Notes under the pieces: generated by a model
The model's input: only the letters and a program-made list of their open reading frames with translations
Told to the model about the DNA's origin: nothing
Databases searched by the model: none
Shown: positions 10,880 through 21,918 of the stretch, one piece after another
How the letters are laid out: every line of letters starts with the position of its first letter
Numbering within the stretch: the stretch's first letter is position 1
NCBI GenBank assembly: GCA_024803745.1
Contig: JANJXV010000049.1
Location: 4,932,501-4,996,500, forward strand
Direction of reading: 5' to 3'
Source: Megascapheus bottae
Taxonomy: Eukaryota; Chordata; Mammalia; Rodentia; Geomyidae
DNA length: 64,000 nt
Made by a program: the position numbers and the translations under genes

Positions 10880-12075
10880 TACCCTACCCCTAACCCTAAC
10901 CCTAACCCTTACCCTTACCCTAATCCTAACCCTAACCCTTACCAATACCGTATCCCTAAACCTAACCTTAATGCTAACCCTAAACCTAACGCTAACCCTA
11001 ACCCTAAGGCTAACCCTAACCCTTACCCTAAACCTAACCCTAACCCTAAACTTAACCCTAACCCAAACTCTAACCCTAACCCTTACCCTTACCCGAACCC
11101 TAAACCTAAAACTAGCCCTAACTTTAACCCTAACCCTAACCCTAAACTTAATTTTAATCCTAACCCTAACCCTAAACCTTACCCTTTCCCTAACCCTAAC
11201 CCTAACCCCAATCCTTACCCTAACCCTAATCCTAATCCTTACCCTAAACCTTCCCCTTTCCCTAACCCTAACCCTAACCCTAAACTTACGCCTAACCCTA
11301 ACCCTACACATAACCCTAATCCTAACCCTAATCCTAACCCTCACCCTTAACCTTACACTAACCCTAACACTAAATCTAACCCTAACTCTAACCCCTAACC
11401 CTAAACCTAACCCGTACCCTAATCCTAACCCTTACCCTTACCCTAACTCTAACCCAAACATTTACGCTAACATTAACCCTAACCCTAACCCTAATCCTAA
11501 CCCTAACCCTAACCCTAACCCTTATCATTACCCTAACCCTAACCCTAACCTTAATGCTAACCCCAACCCAAAACCCAACCGTAACCCTAAACCTAACCCT
11601 AACCCTAACGCTAACCTTTACCCTAACCCTAACCCTAACCCTAACCCCTAACCCTAACCCTTACCCTAACCCTAACACTAACCCTAAACCTTACCCTTAC
11701 ACTAACCCTAACCCTACCTCTAAACCTAACCCTAACCCTAACCCTAAACGTTACCCTAACCCTAACCCTTAGACTAACCCTAACCCTAAACTTAACCCTA
11801 ACCCTAACCCTAACCCTTACCCTTACCCTAACCCTAACCCTAACCCTAACCCTAACGCTAACCTTTTCCCTAACCCTAACCCTAACCCTAACCCCTAACC
11901 CTAACCCTTACCCTAACCTTAACACTAACCCTAAACCTTACCCTTACCCTAACCCTAACCCTACCTCTAAACCTAACCCTAACCCTAACCCTAACCCTTA
12001 CCCTAACCCTAACCCTTAGACTAACCCTAACCCTAAACTTAACCCTAAACCCAACCCTAACCCTTACCCTTACCC
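10040..12075 (-). repeat. ~2.0 kb HOR, copy 1 (inverted segment)
   Basis: The ordered landmarks of this copy are CTCTAACGCTAACCTTAACC near 10066, ATCGTCAC near 10245 (a variant of CCGTCAGCC) and AACAATAAAACC at 10673. The same order recurs at 12.1-14.0 kb and 14.0-14.8 kb. Landmark spacings to the next copy are 2044 bp (CGTCA) and 2010 bp (AACAAT). Copy limits are set by the landmarks and are approximate. Confidence 0.8.
10960..11345 (-). repeat. Module A, antisense copy
   Basis: Read on -, this stretch contains TTATGTGTAGGG and, further on, the marker AATTAAGTTTAGGG (here with one change, on + AAACTTAATTTTAATCC near 11145). The same run of irregular units is present on + at about 27093-27430, 31481-31818 and 35365-35615. 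This places an antisense relative of the 27-36 kb family inside the inverted segment. Confidence 0.8.
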
Positions 12076-12130
12076 TAACCCTAACCCTAACCCTAACTCT
12101 AACGCTAACCTTAACCCTAATCCTAATGCT
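11640..12130 (-). repeat. ~247 bp local tandem duplication
   Basis: Two successive copies each contain CCCCTAACCCTAACCCTTACC, then CTACCTCTAAACC, then CTTAGACTAACC (at 11768 and 12015, 247 bp apart). The copies differ at several hexamers, for example ACACTAACC versus CCCTAACC after CCTTACCCTT. The duplication straddles the edge of the ~2 kb HOR copies. Confidence 0.8.
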
Positions 12131-14030
12131 AAACCTTACCCTTACCCTAAATCTAACCCTTAACCTAACCCTTACCCTTGCCCTAACCCGAACCCTAACC
12201 CCTAACCCTAACACCAAACCTAACCCTAAATCTAACCCTTAGCCTTCCTTAACCCTAATCCTAAACCTTACCCTAACCCTAACTCTAACCGTCAGCCTTA
12301 CCCTAACCCTAACCCTAACCCTAACCCTTACCCTAACCCTAAACCTAACCCTTACCCTAAACCTAACTCTAACCCTAACCCCTAACCCTAACCCTAACCC
12401 TAACGCTCACCCTAAACCTAACCCTAATCCTAACTCTTGTCCTAATCCTAATCCAAACCCTAAACCTAACCCTAACCCTAACCCTAACCCTTACCCTTAC
12501 CCTAACCCTAACCATAATCCAAACCCTAAACCTAACCCTAACCCTAATTCTAACCCTTACCCTTACCCTAACCCTAACCTCAAACCTAACCCTAACCCTT
12601 ACCCTAACCCTAAACCTAACACTAACCCTAATGCTAACCCTTACTCTTACCCTAACCCTAACGCCAAACCTAACCTAACCCTAACAATAAAACCTTACCC
12701 TTACCCTAAACCGAACCCTAACCCTTACCCTAACACTAACCCTAAACCTAGGCCTAACCCCTAACTCTAACCCTAACCATAAACCTTACCCTTACCCTAA
12801 CCCTAAAACTCACCCTAACCCTAACCCTAACCCTAACCTTAACACTAACCTAACCCTAAACCTAACCCTTACAGTAACCCTTATCCTAACCCTAACCCTA
12901 ACCCTAACCCTTAGCCTTACCCTAATCCTAACCCTAACCCTTACCCATACCGTAACCCTAACCCTAACCTTAATGCTAACCCTAACCCTAACCCTAACCC
13001 TTACCCTAACCCTAACCCTTACCCTAACCCTAACCCTAACCCTAAACCTTACCCTTACCCTTACCCTAACCCTAACCCTATTTCTATACCTAACCCTAAC
13101 CCTAACCCTTACCCTAACCCTAACCCTAACCCTAACCCTTAGCCTAACCCTAATCCTAACGCTAACCTTAACCCTAACCCTAACCCTAACACTTACACTT
13201 ACCCTAACCCTAAACCTTAAACTTACACTTAACCTAACCCTACCACAAACCTAACCCTAACCCTAACCCTAAACCTTACCCTTACCCTAAACCTAACCAT
13301 AAACCTTACCCTAACCCTAACCCTAACCCCTAACCCTAACCCAAACTCTAAACCTTACCCTTATCTTAACCCTAAACCTAACCCTAACCCTAACCCTAAC
13401 CCCTAACTCTCACTCTAATCCTAACCCTTACCCTAAACCTAACCCTAACCCTAAACTTAACCCTAAACCGAACACTAACACTAAACCTAACCCTTACCCT
13501 AACCCTAACCCTAAACCTAAACCTAACTCTAACCCTTACCTTTATCCTAAACCTAACCCTAAACCTAACCCTAACCCTAACCCTAACCCTAGGTATTACC
13601 CTAATTCTAACCCTAACCCTAAACCTTACCCTAACACTAACCCTAACCCTAACCCCTAACCCTAACCCTTACCCTAACCCTAAACCTAACCCTAAACCTT
13701 ACCCTTACCCTAACCCTAACCCTACCTCTAACCCTAACACTAACCCTAACCCTAAACCTTACCCTAACCCTAAACCTAACCCTAACCCTAGTCCTAACCT
13801 AACCCTAAAACTAACCCTTACCCTTACCCTAACCCTAACCACAAACCTAACACTAACTCTAACTCTAAACCTTATCCTTACCCTAAACCTAACCCTAACC
13901 CTTACCCTAACCCTAACCCCAATCCTAACCCTTACCCTTACACTAACCCTAACCCTAACTCTAAACCTAACCCAAACCCTAACCCTAACTCTAACCCTTA
14001 CCCTAACCCTAACCCTTACCCTTACCCTAA
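12076..14030 (-). repeat. ~2.0 kb HOR, copy 2 (inverted segment)
   Basis: This copy carries the same landmark order as copy 1: CTCTAACGCTAACC near 12092, CCGTCAGCC at 12289 and AACAATAAAACC at 12683. The next CGTCA landmark is 1953 bp on and the next AACAAT landmark is 1952 bp on, so copies 2 and 3 are very close in length. Confidence 0.8.
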
Positions 14031-14778
14031 CCCTAACCCTAACCCTAACTCTAACGCTAACCTTAACACTAACCCTAATGCTAAACCTTAACCTTACCCT
14101 AACTCTAACCCTTAACCTAACCCTTACCCTTACCCTAACCCTAACCATAACCCCTAACCCTAACCCTAACCCTAACCCTAAATCTAAACCTTAGCCTTAC
14201 ACTAACCCTAATCCTAAAACTTACCATAACCCTAACTCTAACCGTCAGCCTTACCCTAACCCTAACCCTAACCCTAACCCTTACCCTAGCCCTAACCCTA
14301 ACCCTTACCCTAACCCTAACTCTAACCCTAACCCATAACCCTAACCCTAACCTTAACGCTCACCCTAAACCTAACCCTAACCCTAACCCTTACCCTAATC
14401 CTAACCCTAAACCTAACCCTAACCCTAACCCTAACCCTAACGCTCACCCTAAACCTAACCCTAACCCTAATCCTAATTCTAACCCTTAACCTTACCCTAA
14501 CCCTAATCCAAACCCTAAACCTAAACCTAACCCTAACCCTAACCCTTACCCTTACCCTAACCCTAACACTAACCCTAACCCTAAGCTCACCCTTACTCTT
14601 ACCCTAACCCTAACCCCAAACCTAACCTAACCCTAACAATAAAACCTTACCCTTACCCTAAACCGAACCCTAACCCTTACCCTAACCCTAACCCTAAACC
14701 TAGCCCTAACCCCTAACTCTAACCCTGACCCTAAACCTTACCCTTACCCTAACCCTAAAACTCACCCTAACCCTAACC
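14031..14778 (-). repeat. ~2.0 kb HOR, copy 3 (truncated)
   Basis: This copy contains CTCTAACGCTAACC near 14051, CCGTCAGCC at 14242 and AACAATAAAACC at 14635, then passes into a module D copy instead of continuing the HOR. A fourth, partial relative of its first part lies at about 19700-20100 (offset 5653 at the shared AACTCTAACCCTTAACC). Confidence 0.8.
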
Positions 14779-14845
14779 CTAACCCCTGACCCTAACCCTA
14801 AACCTAACTTTTACCCTTACCCTAACCTTAAACCTAACCCTAAAC

Positions 14846-14877
<32 letters not shown>

Positions 14878-15448
14878 TACCCTACCTCTAACCCTAACCC
14901 TAACCATTACCCTTAACCTAATCCTAACCTTAACCCTTACCCATACCGTAACCCTAACCCTAACCTTAATGTTAACCCTAACACTAACCCTTACCCGAAC
15001 CCTAACCGTATCCCTAATCCTAACCCTTACCATTACCTTAACCCTAACCCTAACCCTAAACTTAATGCTAACCCTAAACCTAAACCTAACCGTTACCCTA
15101 ACCCTAACAATAATCCTTAATCTAACCCTAACCCTAACCCTAACTCTAACCCTTACCCTTTCCCTAACCCTAACCCTAACCCTAAACCTTACCCTTACCC
15201 TTAACCAAACCCTAACCCTAAACCTAACCGTAACCTTAACCCTAAACCTAACCCTAAACCTTACCCTTACCCTAACCCTAACCTTAAACGTAACCCTAAC
15301 CCTAACCCTAAACCTTACCCTAACCCTAAACCACACCCTAAACCTAACCCTAACCCTAAGTCTTAAACTTACCATAACCCTAACCCTAACCCTAACCCTA
15401 ACTTTAACCCTAACCCTAACCCTAACCCTAACCTTACCCTTACCCTAA
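14779..15448 (-). repeat. Module D, inverted copy 1
   Basis: This copy matches 20145-20792 in the same orientation (offset about 5366-5372) and 8640-9110 in reverse complement. It contains CCTTAATCTAACCC near 15112 and AACCACACCC near 15329. Differences from the 20 kb copy are scattered substitutions plus short indels. Confidence 0.85.
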
Positions 15449-16459
15449 CCCTAACCCTAAACCTAATCGTAACCTTTGCCCTAACCCTAAACCTAACCCT
15501 AACCCTTACCCTTACCCTAACCCTAACCTTAAACCTAACCCTAACCCTAAACCTAAACCTAACCCTTACCCTAACCCTAACCCTAACCCTAATCCTAACC
15601 CTTAAACTTACCCTAACCCTAACCTTAAACCTTACCCTAAACCTAACCCTAACCCTAACCCTTACCCTTAACCTAACCCTCACGCTAACCTTAACCCCAC
15701 CCGTAAACCTAACCCTAACCCTAGCCCTAACGCTTAACCTTACCCTAACCCTAACCCTAACCCTAACACTTACCCTTACCCTAAACCTAACCCTAACCCT
15801 AGCTTTTACCCTAACTCTAACCCTAACCCTAACCCCTAACCCTAACCCTTACCCTAACCCTAACCCTAACCCTACATCTTAACCTTACTCTAACCCTAAC
15901 CCTACCTCTAACCCTAACCCTAACCCTAACCCTAACCCTTACCCTAACCGTAACCCTAACCCTAACCCTAATCCTAACCTAACGCTAACCCTAACCCTTA
16001 CACTTACCCTAACCCTAACCACAAACCTAACCCTAACTCTAACACTAAACCTTATCCTTACGCTAAACCTAGCCCTAACCCTTACCCTAACCCTAACCTT
16101 AAACCTAACCCTAACCCTAAACCTAACCCTTACCCTAACCCTAACCCTAACCCTAATCCTAACCCTTAAACTTACCCTAACCCTTACTCTTACCCTAACA
16201 CTAAACCTAAAGCTAACCCTAAACCTAACCCAAACCCTTTCCCTAACCCTAACCTTAACCCTAACCCTAAACCTAACCCTAACCTTTACGCTAACCCTAA
16301 CCCTAACCCTATCCCTTACCCTAACCCTAACCGTAAAACTAACCCTTACACATACTCTAACCCTAACCCGAACATTAATGCTAACCCTAACCCTAACACT
16401 TAGCCTTACCCTAACCCTAAACCTAACGCTAACCCTAACCCTAACCCTAACCCTAACCC
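15449..16459 (-). repeat. C-rich variant array between module D and the right palindrome arm
   Basis: About 1 kb of CCCTAA variants holds no gene and no clear long duplicate elsewhere. Locally CTAATCCTAACCCTTAAACTTACC appears near 15590 and again near 16150, suggesting an internal duplication of roughly 560 bp that has diverged. Confidence 0.6.
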
Positions 16460-17113
16460 TAACCTACCCTTAACCTTACCGCAACCCTAACCCTAACCCT
16501 AATCTTTACGTTAACCCTAACCCTAACCCTATCCCTTACCCTTACCCGAATTCTAAACTTTAACCTAACCCTAACCCTAACCCTAACCCTTAACATTACC
16601 CTAACCCTAACCCTAACCTTAACCCCAACCCTAAACCCAACCCTAACCCTAACCCTAACCCTAACACTTACCCTTACACTAACCCAAACCCTAATCCTAA
16701 CCCTAACTTTTACCCTAACCCTAACGCTAACCCTAACCCTTACCCTAAACCTAACCCTAACCCTAAACCTAACCGCTAACCCTACCACTTACCCTAACCC
16801 TAACCCTAACATTAAACCTTACCCTTACCCTTACACTAACCCTAAGCCTACCTCTAACCCTAACCCTCACCCTAACCCTTACCCTTATCCTAAACCTCAC
16901 CCTAAACCTAACCCTAACCTAACCCTTACCCGAACCCTAACCGTATCCCTAATCCTAACCCTTACCCTTACCTTAACCCTAACCCTAACCCTAAACTTAA
17001 TGCTAACCCTAACCCTAACCCTAACCATAATCCTTAATCTAACCCTAACCCTAACCCTAACTCTAACCCTTACCCTTTCCCTAACCCTAACCCTAACCCT
17101 AACCCTAAACCTT

Positions 17114-17144
<31 letters not shown>

Positions 17145-19560
17145 CCCTAACCTTAACCCTAAACCTAAACCTAAACCTTACCCTTACCCTAAACCTAACC
17201 CTAAACCTAACCCTAACCCTAACCCTAACCCTAACCTTAACCCTAAACCTAAACCTAAACCTTACCCTTACCCTAACCCTAACCCTAAACCTAACCCTAA
17301 CCCTAACCCTAAACCTTACCCTAACCCTAAACCACACCCTAACCCTAACCCTAACCCTAAGTCTTAAAGTTACCATAACCCTAACCCTAACCCTAACCAT
17401 AAACATAAACCTTACCCTTACCCTAACCCTAACCCTAAACCTAATCCTAACCCTATGCCTAATCCTAACCCTTACCCTTACGCTAACCCTAACCCTAAAC
17501 CTAACCCTAATCTTTACCCTAACCCTAACCTAACCCTAACCCTAAACCTTACGCTAACCCTAACCCTTAGCATAACCCTAACCCTAACCCTAACCTTAAC
17601 CCTAACCCTAACACTTACCCTTACCCTACCCCTAACACTAACCCTAACAGTAACCCTAACCTTAACCCTAACTCTAACCCTAACCCTAACCCTTACCCTT
17701 ACCCTGACCTTGACCCTAAAGCTAACACTTACCCTTACCCTAACCCTAAGCCTAAACCTAACCCCTAACACTAACCCTAACGCTAACTCCAACCCTTAGT
17801 CTTACCCTAACCCTAACCCTAACCCTAACCCTTACCCTAACCCTAACTCTAACCTTAAGCCTTATCCTAACCCTAACCCTAAACCTAACCCTTACCCTAA
17901 CCATAACCCTAACCCTAACCCTAACCCTTACCCTAACCGTAACCGTAACCCTAATCCAAAACCTAAACCTAACCCTAAACCTAAACCTAACGCTAACTCT
18001 AACACTAACCCTATCCCTAACCCTTACTGAAACCTAACCCTAACCCTAACCCTAACCCATACCCTTACCCTAACCCTAACCCACCTTAATGCTAACCCTA
18101 ACCCTAACCCTAACCCTTACCCTAACCCTAACCCTAACCCTAATACTTACCCTAACCCTTACCCTAACCCTAACCCTAACCCTAATCCTTACCCTAACCC
18201 TAACCCTAACCGTAACCCCTAACCCTAACCCTAACTCTAAACCTTACCGTTATTTTAACCCTAACCCTAACCCTAACCCTAACCCCTAACCCTCATCTAA
18301 TCCGAACCCTTACCCTAAACCTAACCCTAACCCTAAACTTACCCCTAAACCGAACACTAACCCTAACCCTAACCCTTACCCAAAACCTAAACTAAGGCTA
18401 AACCTAACCCTAACCCTTACCCTTACCCTAACCCTAAACCTAAACTTAATGCTAACCCTAACCCTAACGCTAACCCTAACCCTTACCCTAACCCTAAACC
18501 TAACCCTACTCCTTACCATAAACCTAACCCTAACCCTAACACTAACCCTAACCTTAATGCTAACCCTAACATTCAACCTAACCCTTACCCTAACCCTAAC
18601 CCTTACCCTAACACTAACCCTAACCCTAACCCTAACCCTTACCCTTACCCTAACCCTAACCCTAATTCTATACCTAACCCTAACCCTAACCCTTACCCTA
18701 ACCCTAACCCTAACCCTTAGCCTAACCCTAATCCTAACCCTAAACTTAACCCTAACCCTAACCCTAACCTTTACCCTTACTCTAAACCTAACCCTAACCG
18801 TTACCCTAACCCTAAAACTAAACCAAACCCCTAACCCTAACCCTAACTCTAAACCTTACGCTTATCTTAACCCTAACCCTAACCCTAACCCTAACCCCTA
18901 ACCCTCACCCTAATCCTAACCCTTACCATAAACCTAACCCTTACTCTTAACCTAACCCTACCCCAAACCTAACCTTAACCCTAACTGTAAACCTTACCCT
19001 TACCCTAAACCTAACCCTGAACCTTACCCTAACCCTAACCCTAACCCTAACCCCTAAGCCTAACCCTAACTCTAAACCTTACCCTTATCTTAACCCTAAA
19101 CCTAACCCTAACCCTAACCCTAACCCCTAAACCCTCACCCTAATCCTAACCCTTACCCTAAACTTAACCCTAACCTTAAACTTAACCCTAAACCGAACAC
19201 TAACCCTAACCCTAACTCTTACCCTAAACCTAACCCTAAACATAAACCTAACCTTAACCCGTACCCTTACCCTTACCCTCACCCTAACCCTAACCCTAAC
19301 CCTAACCCCTAACCCTAACCCTAACCCTAACCCTAACTCTAACCCTTAGCCTTACCCTAACCCTAATCCTAAACCTTACCCTAACCCTAACTCTAACCGT
19401 CAGCCTTACCCTAACCCTAACCCTAACCCTAACCCTTACCCTAACCCTAACCCTACCCTTACCCTAATCCTAACTCTAACCTTAACCCCTAACCATAACC
19501 CTAATCCTTACCCTCACCCTAAACCTAACCCTAACCCTAACCATTACCCTAATCGTAACC
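16460..19560 (-). repeat. Right arm of a large imperfect palindrome
   Basis: This is the reverse-complement counterpart of about 6840-9590, with landmarks in mirrored order: CCGCTAACCCTACCAC near 16771, module D at 16897-17406, CCAACCCTTAGTCTTACC near 17789, CATTCAACC near 18570 and CCGTCAGCC at 19397. It is a few hundred bases longer than the left arm. Near 18.83-18.95 and 19.06-19.17 kb it carries a repeated CCCTCACCCTAATCC context. The arms are separated by roughly 6.9 kb. Confidence 0.85.
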
Positions 19561-20144
19561 CTAACCCTAAACCTAACCCTAACCCTAACCCTAACACTTA
19601 CCCTAACCCTAACCCTAACCCTACCCCTAACACTAAACTTAACACTAACCCTAACCCTAACCCTTACCCTTAGCCTAACCCTAACCCTAACCCTAACCAT
19701 AACTCTAACATAACCTTAACACTAACCCTAATGCTAAACCTTAACCTTACCCTAACTCTAACCCTTAACCTAACCCTTACCCTTACCCTAACCCTAACCA
19801 TAACCCCTAACCCTAACCCTAACCCTAACCCTAAATCTAAACCTTAGCCTTACACTAACCCTAATCCTAAACCTTACCATAACCCTAACTCTAACTGTCA
19901 GACTTACCCTAACCCTAACCCTAACCCTAACCCTTACCCTAGCCCTAACCCTAAACCTTACCCTAACCTTAACTCTAACCCTAACCCCTAACCCTAATCC
20001 TAACCCTAACGCTCACCCTAAACCTAACCCTAACCCTAACCCTAACCCTAACCCTAACCCTAAACCTAGCCCTAACCCCTAACTCTAACCCTAACCCTAA
20101 ACCTTACCCTTAACCTAACCCTAACACTCACCCTAACCCTAACC
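19561..20144 (-). repeat. Partial fourth copy of the ~2 kb HOR
   Basis: From about 19700 the order AACACTAACCCTAATGC, AACTCTAACCCTTAACC (19754) and CTAACTGTCAGAC (near 19890) follows the 14.0-14.3 kb copy at offset 5653. The CCGTCAGCC landmark is degraded to TGTCAGAC. No AACAATAAAACC was found after it; the sequence instead runs into module D. Confidence 0.75.
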
Positions 20145-20211
20145 CTAAACCCTGACCCTAACTCTAAACCTAACTTTTACCCGTACCCTAACCCTAAACC
20201 TAACCCTAAAC

Positions 20212-20243
<32 letters not shown>

Positions 20244-20792
20244 TACCCTACCCCTACCCCTAACCCTAACCATTACCCTTACCCTAATCCTAACCTTAAC
20301 CCTTACCCATACCATAACCCTAACCCTAACCTTAATGTTAACCCTAACACTAACCCTTACCCAAACCCTAACCGTATGCCTAATCCTAACCCTTACCATT
20401 ACCTTAACCCTAACCCTAACCCTAAACTTAATGCTAACCCTAAACCTAAACCTAACCCTTACCCTAACCCTAACCATAATCCTTAATCTAACCCTAACCC
20501 TAACCCTAACTCTAACCCTTACCCTTTCCCTAACCCTAACCCTAACCCTAAACCTTACCCTTACCCTTAACCAAACCCTAACCCTAACCGGAACCGGAAC
20601 CTTAACCCTAACCCTAACCCTAAACCTTACCCTAACCCTAAACCACATCCTAACCCTAACCCTAACCCTAAGTCTTAAACTTAACATAACCCTAACCCTA
20701 ACCCTAACCCTAACTTTAACCCTAATCATAACCATAACCATAAACATTACCCTTACCCTAACCCTAACCCTAAACCTAATCCTAACCCTATG
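20145..20792 (-). repeat. Module D, inverted copy 3, cut by the orientation switch
   Basis: This copy is colinear with 17.0-17.457 kb and 14.8-15.4 kb. It ends exactly at CCCTATG (20786-20792), where the 17 kb paralogue (CCCTATG at 17451-17457) continues CCTAATCC but this copy changes to GTTAGG. A tandem CCGGAACCGGAACC at about 20587-20600 is an unusual variant not seen elsewhere. Confidence 0.85.
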
Positions 20793-20798
20793 GTTAGG
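20781..20798. other. Tail-to-tail orientation switch (CCCTAA to TTAGGG) with hairpin
   Basis: CCTAACC (20781-20787) and GGTTAGG (20792-20798) form a perfect 7 bp inverted repeat around CTAT. Comparison with the module D paralogue at 17.45 kb places the last shared base at 20792, so the breakpoint is resolved to within a base or two. A foldback at this point could have primed the strand switch (inference). To the right, 20809-20876 equals 5655-5722 exactly. Confidence 0.88.
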
Positions 20799-21883
20799 TT
20801 ATGGTTATGGTTAGGGTTAGGTTTACGGTTTGGTAAGGGTAAGGGTTGGTGTTAAGTTTAGGGTTAGGGTTAGGGTAAGGGTAAGGGTTAGGGTTAGGGT
20901 TAGGGTTAAGTTTAGGGTTAGGGTTAGGCTAAGGGTTAGGGTTAGGGTAAGTGTAAGGGTTAGGGTTAGGGGTTAGGGTTAGGGTTAGGGTTAATGTAAG
21001 GGTTAGGGTTAGGGTTAGGGTTAGGGTTAATGTTAGGGTTAGCTTTAGGGATAGGATAAGGGTAAGGGTAAGGTTTAGGGTTAGGGTTAAGGTTAGGATT
21101 AGGGTTAGGGAAAGGGTAAGGTTTAGGGTTAGGGTTAGGTTTAGGGTATGGATTAGGGTTAGGGTTAGGTTTAGGGTAAAGGTTACGGTTAGGGTTAGGG
21201 TTAGCATTAAGGTTAGGGTTAGGGTTAGGGTAAGTGTAAGGGTAAGGGTTAGGGTTAGGGTAGGTAAGGGTTAGGGATAGGGTTAGGTTTTTATTTAGGG
21301 TTAGGGTTAGGTTTAGGGTTAGGTTTAGGTTTGGGGTTAGGGTTAGGGTTAGGGTTAGGGTAAGGCTTAGGGTTAGGGTTAGGGTTAGGGTTAGGGTTAT
21401 GGTGAGCGTTAGGGTTAGGGTTAGGAGTTAGGGTTAGTCTTATGGTTAGGGTAAGTGTTAGGGTTATGGTTAGGGTAAGGGTTAGGTTTAGGGTTAGTGT
21501 TAGGGTAAGGCTATGGGTTAGAGTTAGGGTTAGGGTAAGAGTTAGGGTTAGGGTTAGGGTTAGGGTAAGGGTTAGGGTTAGGGTTAGGGTTAAGGTGAGC
21601 GTTTATGTTAGTGTTAGCGTTAGGGGTTAGGGTTAGGCTTATGGTTAGGGTAAGGATTAGGGTTATGGTTAGGGTAAGGGGAGGTTTAGGGTTAGGGTAA
21701 GGCTAAAGGTTAGGGTTAGGGTTATGGTTAGGGTAAGACTAAGGGTTAGAGTTAGGGTTAGGTTTAGGGTTAGGGGTTAGGGTTAGGGTTAGGGTAAGGG
21801 TAAGGTTTAGGTTTACGGTTAAGGTTAGGGTTAGGGTTAGGGTTAGGGTTAAGTTTAGGGTTATTGTTAGTGTAAGGGTAAGT

Positions 21884-21918
<35 letters not shown>

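Larger units (their letters stand above)
9830..20792 (-). repeat. Inverted telomeric array, C-rich strand on +
   Basis: For about 11 kb the + strand reads CCCTAA and variants (CCCTTA, CCTAAA, CACTAA, CGCTAA), so the G-rich strand lies on -. Variant spectrum and module content match the flanking forward blocks: it carries antisense copies of modules seen at 6.8-9.6 kb, 27.1-27.5 kb and elsewhere. It is therefore part of the same array, turned round. No gene was seen. Confidence 0.97.

Noticed and set aside
10971..11651. Long open reading frames on both strands (for example 10971-11651, 21770-22732, 40802-41479, 53613-54488) as protein-coding genes
   Set aside because: They are two-residue repeats (V-R, L-G, T-L, N-P) dictated by a 6 bp period. 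Four of six frames of pure TTAGGG have no stop. They lack any domain, they overlap on both strands, and equivalents occur in every module.
20587..20600. CCGGAACCGGAACC as a regulatory element
   Set aside because: It occurs once, is a two-unit variant tandem inside module D, and has no equivalent in the paralogues at 15.2 and 17.2 kb. A single local change is enough to explain it.
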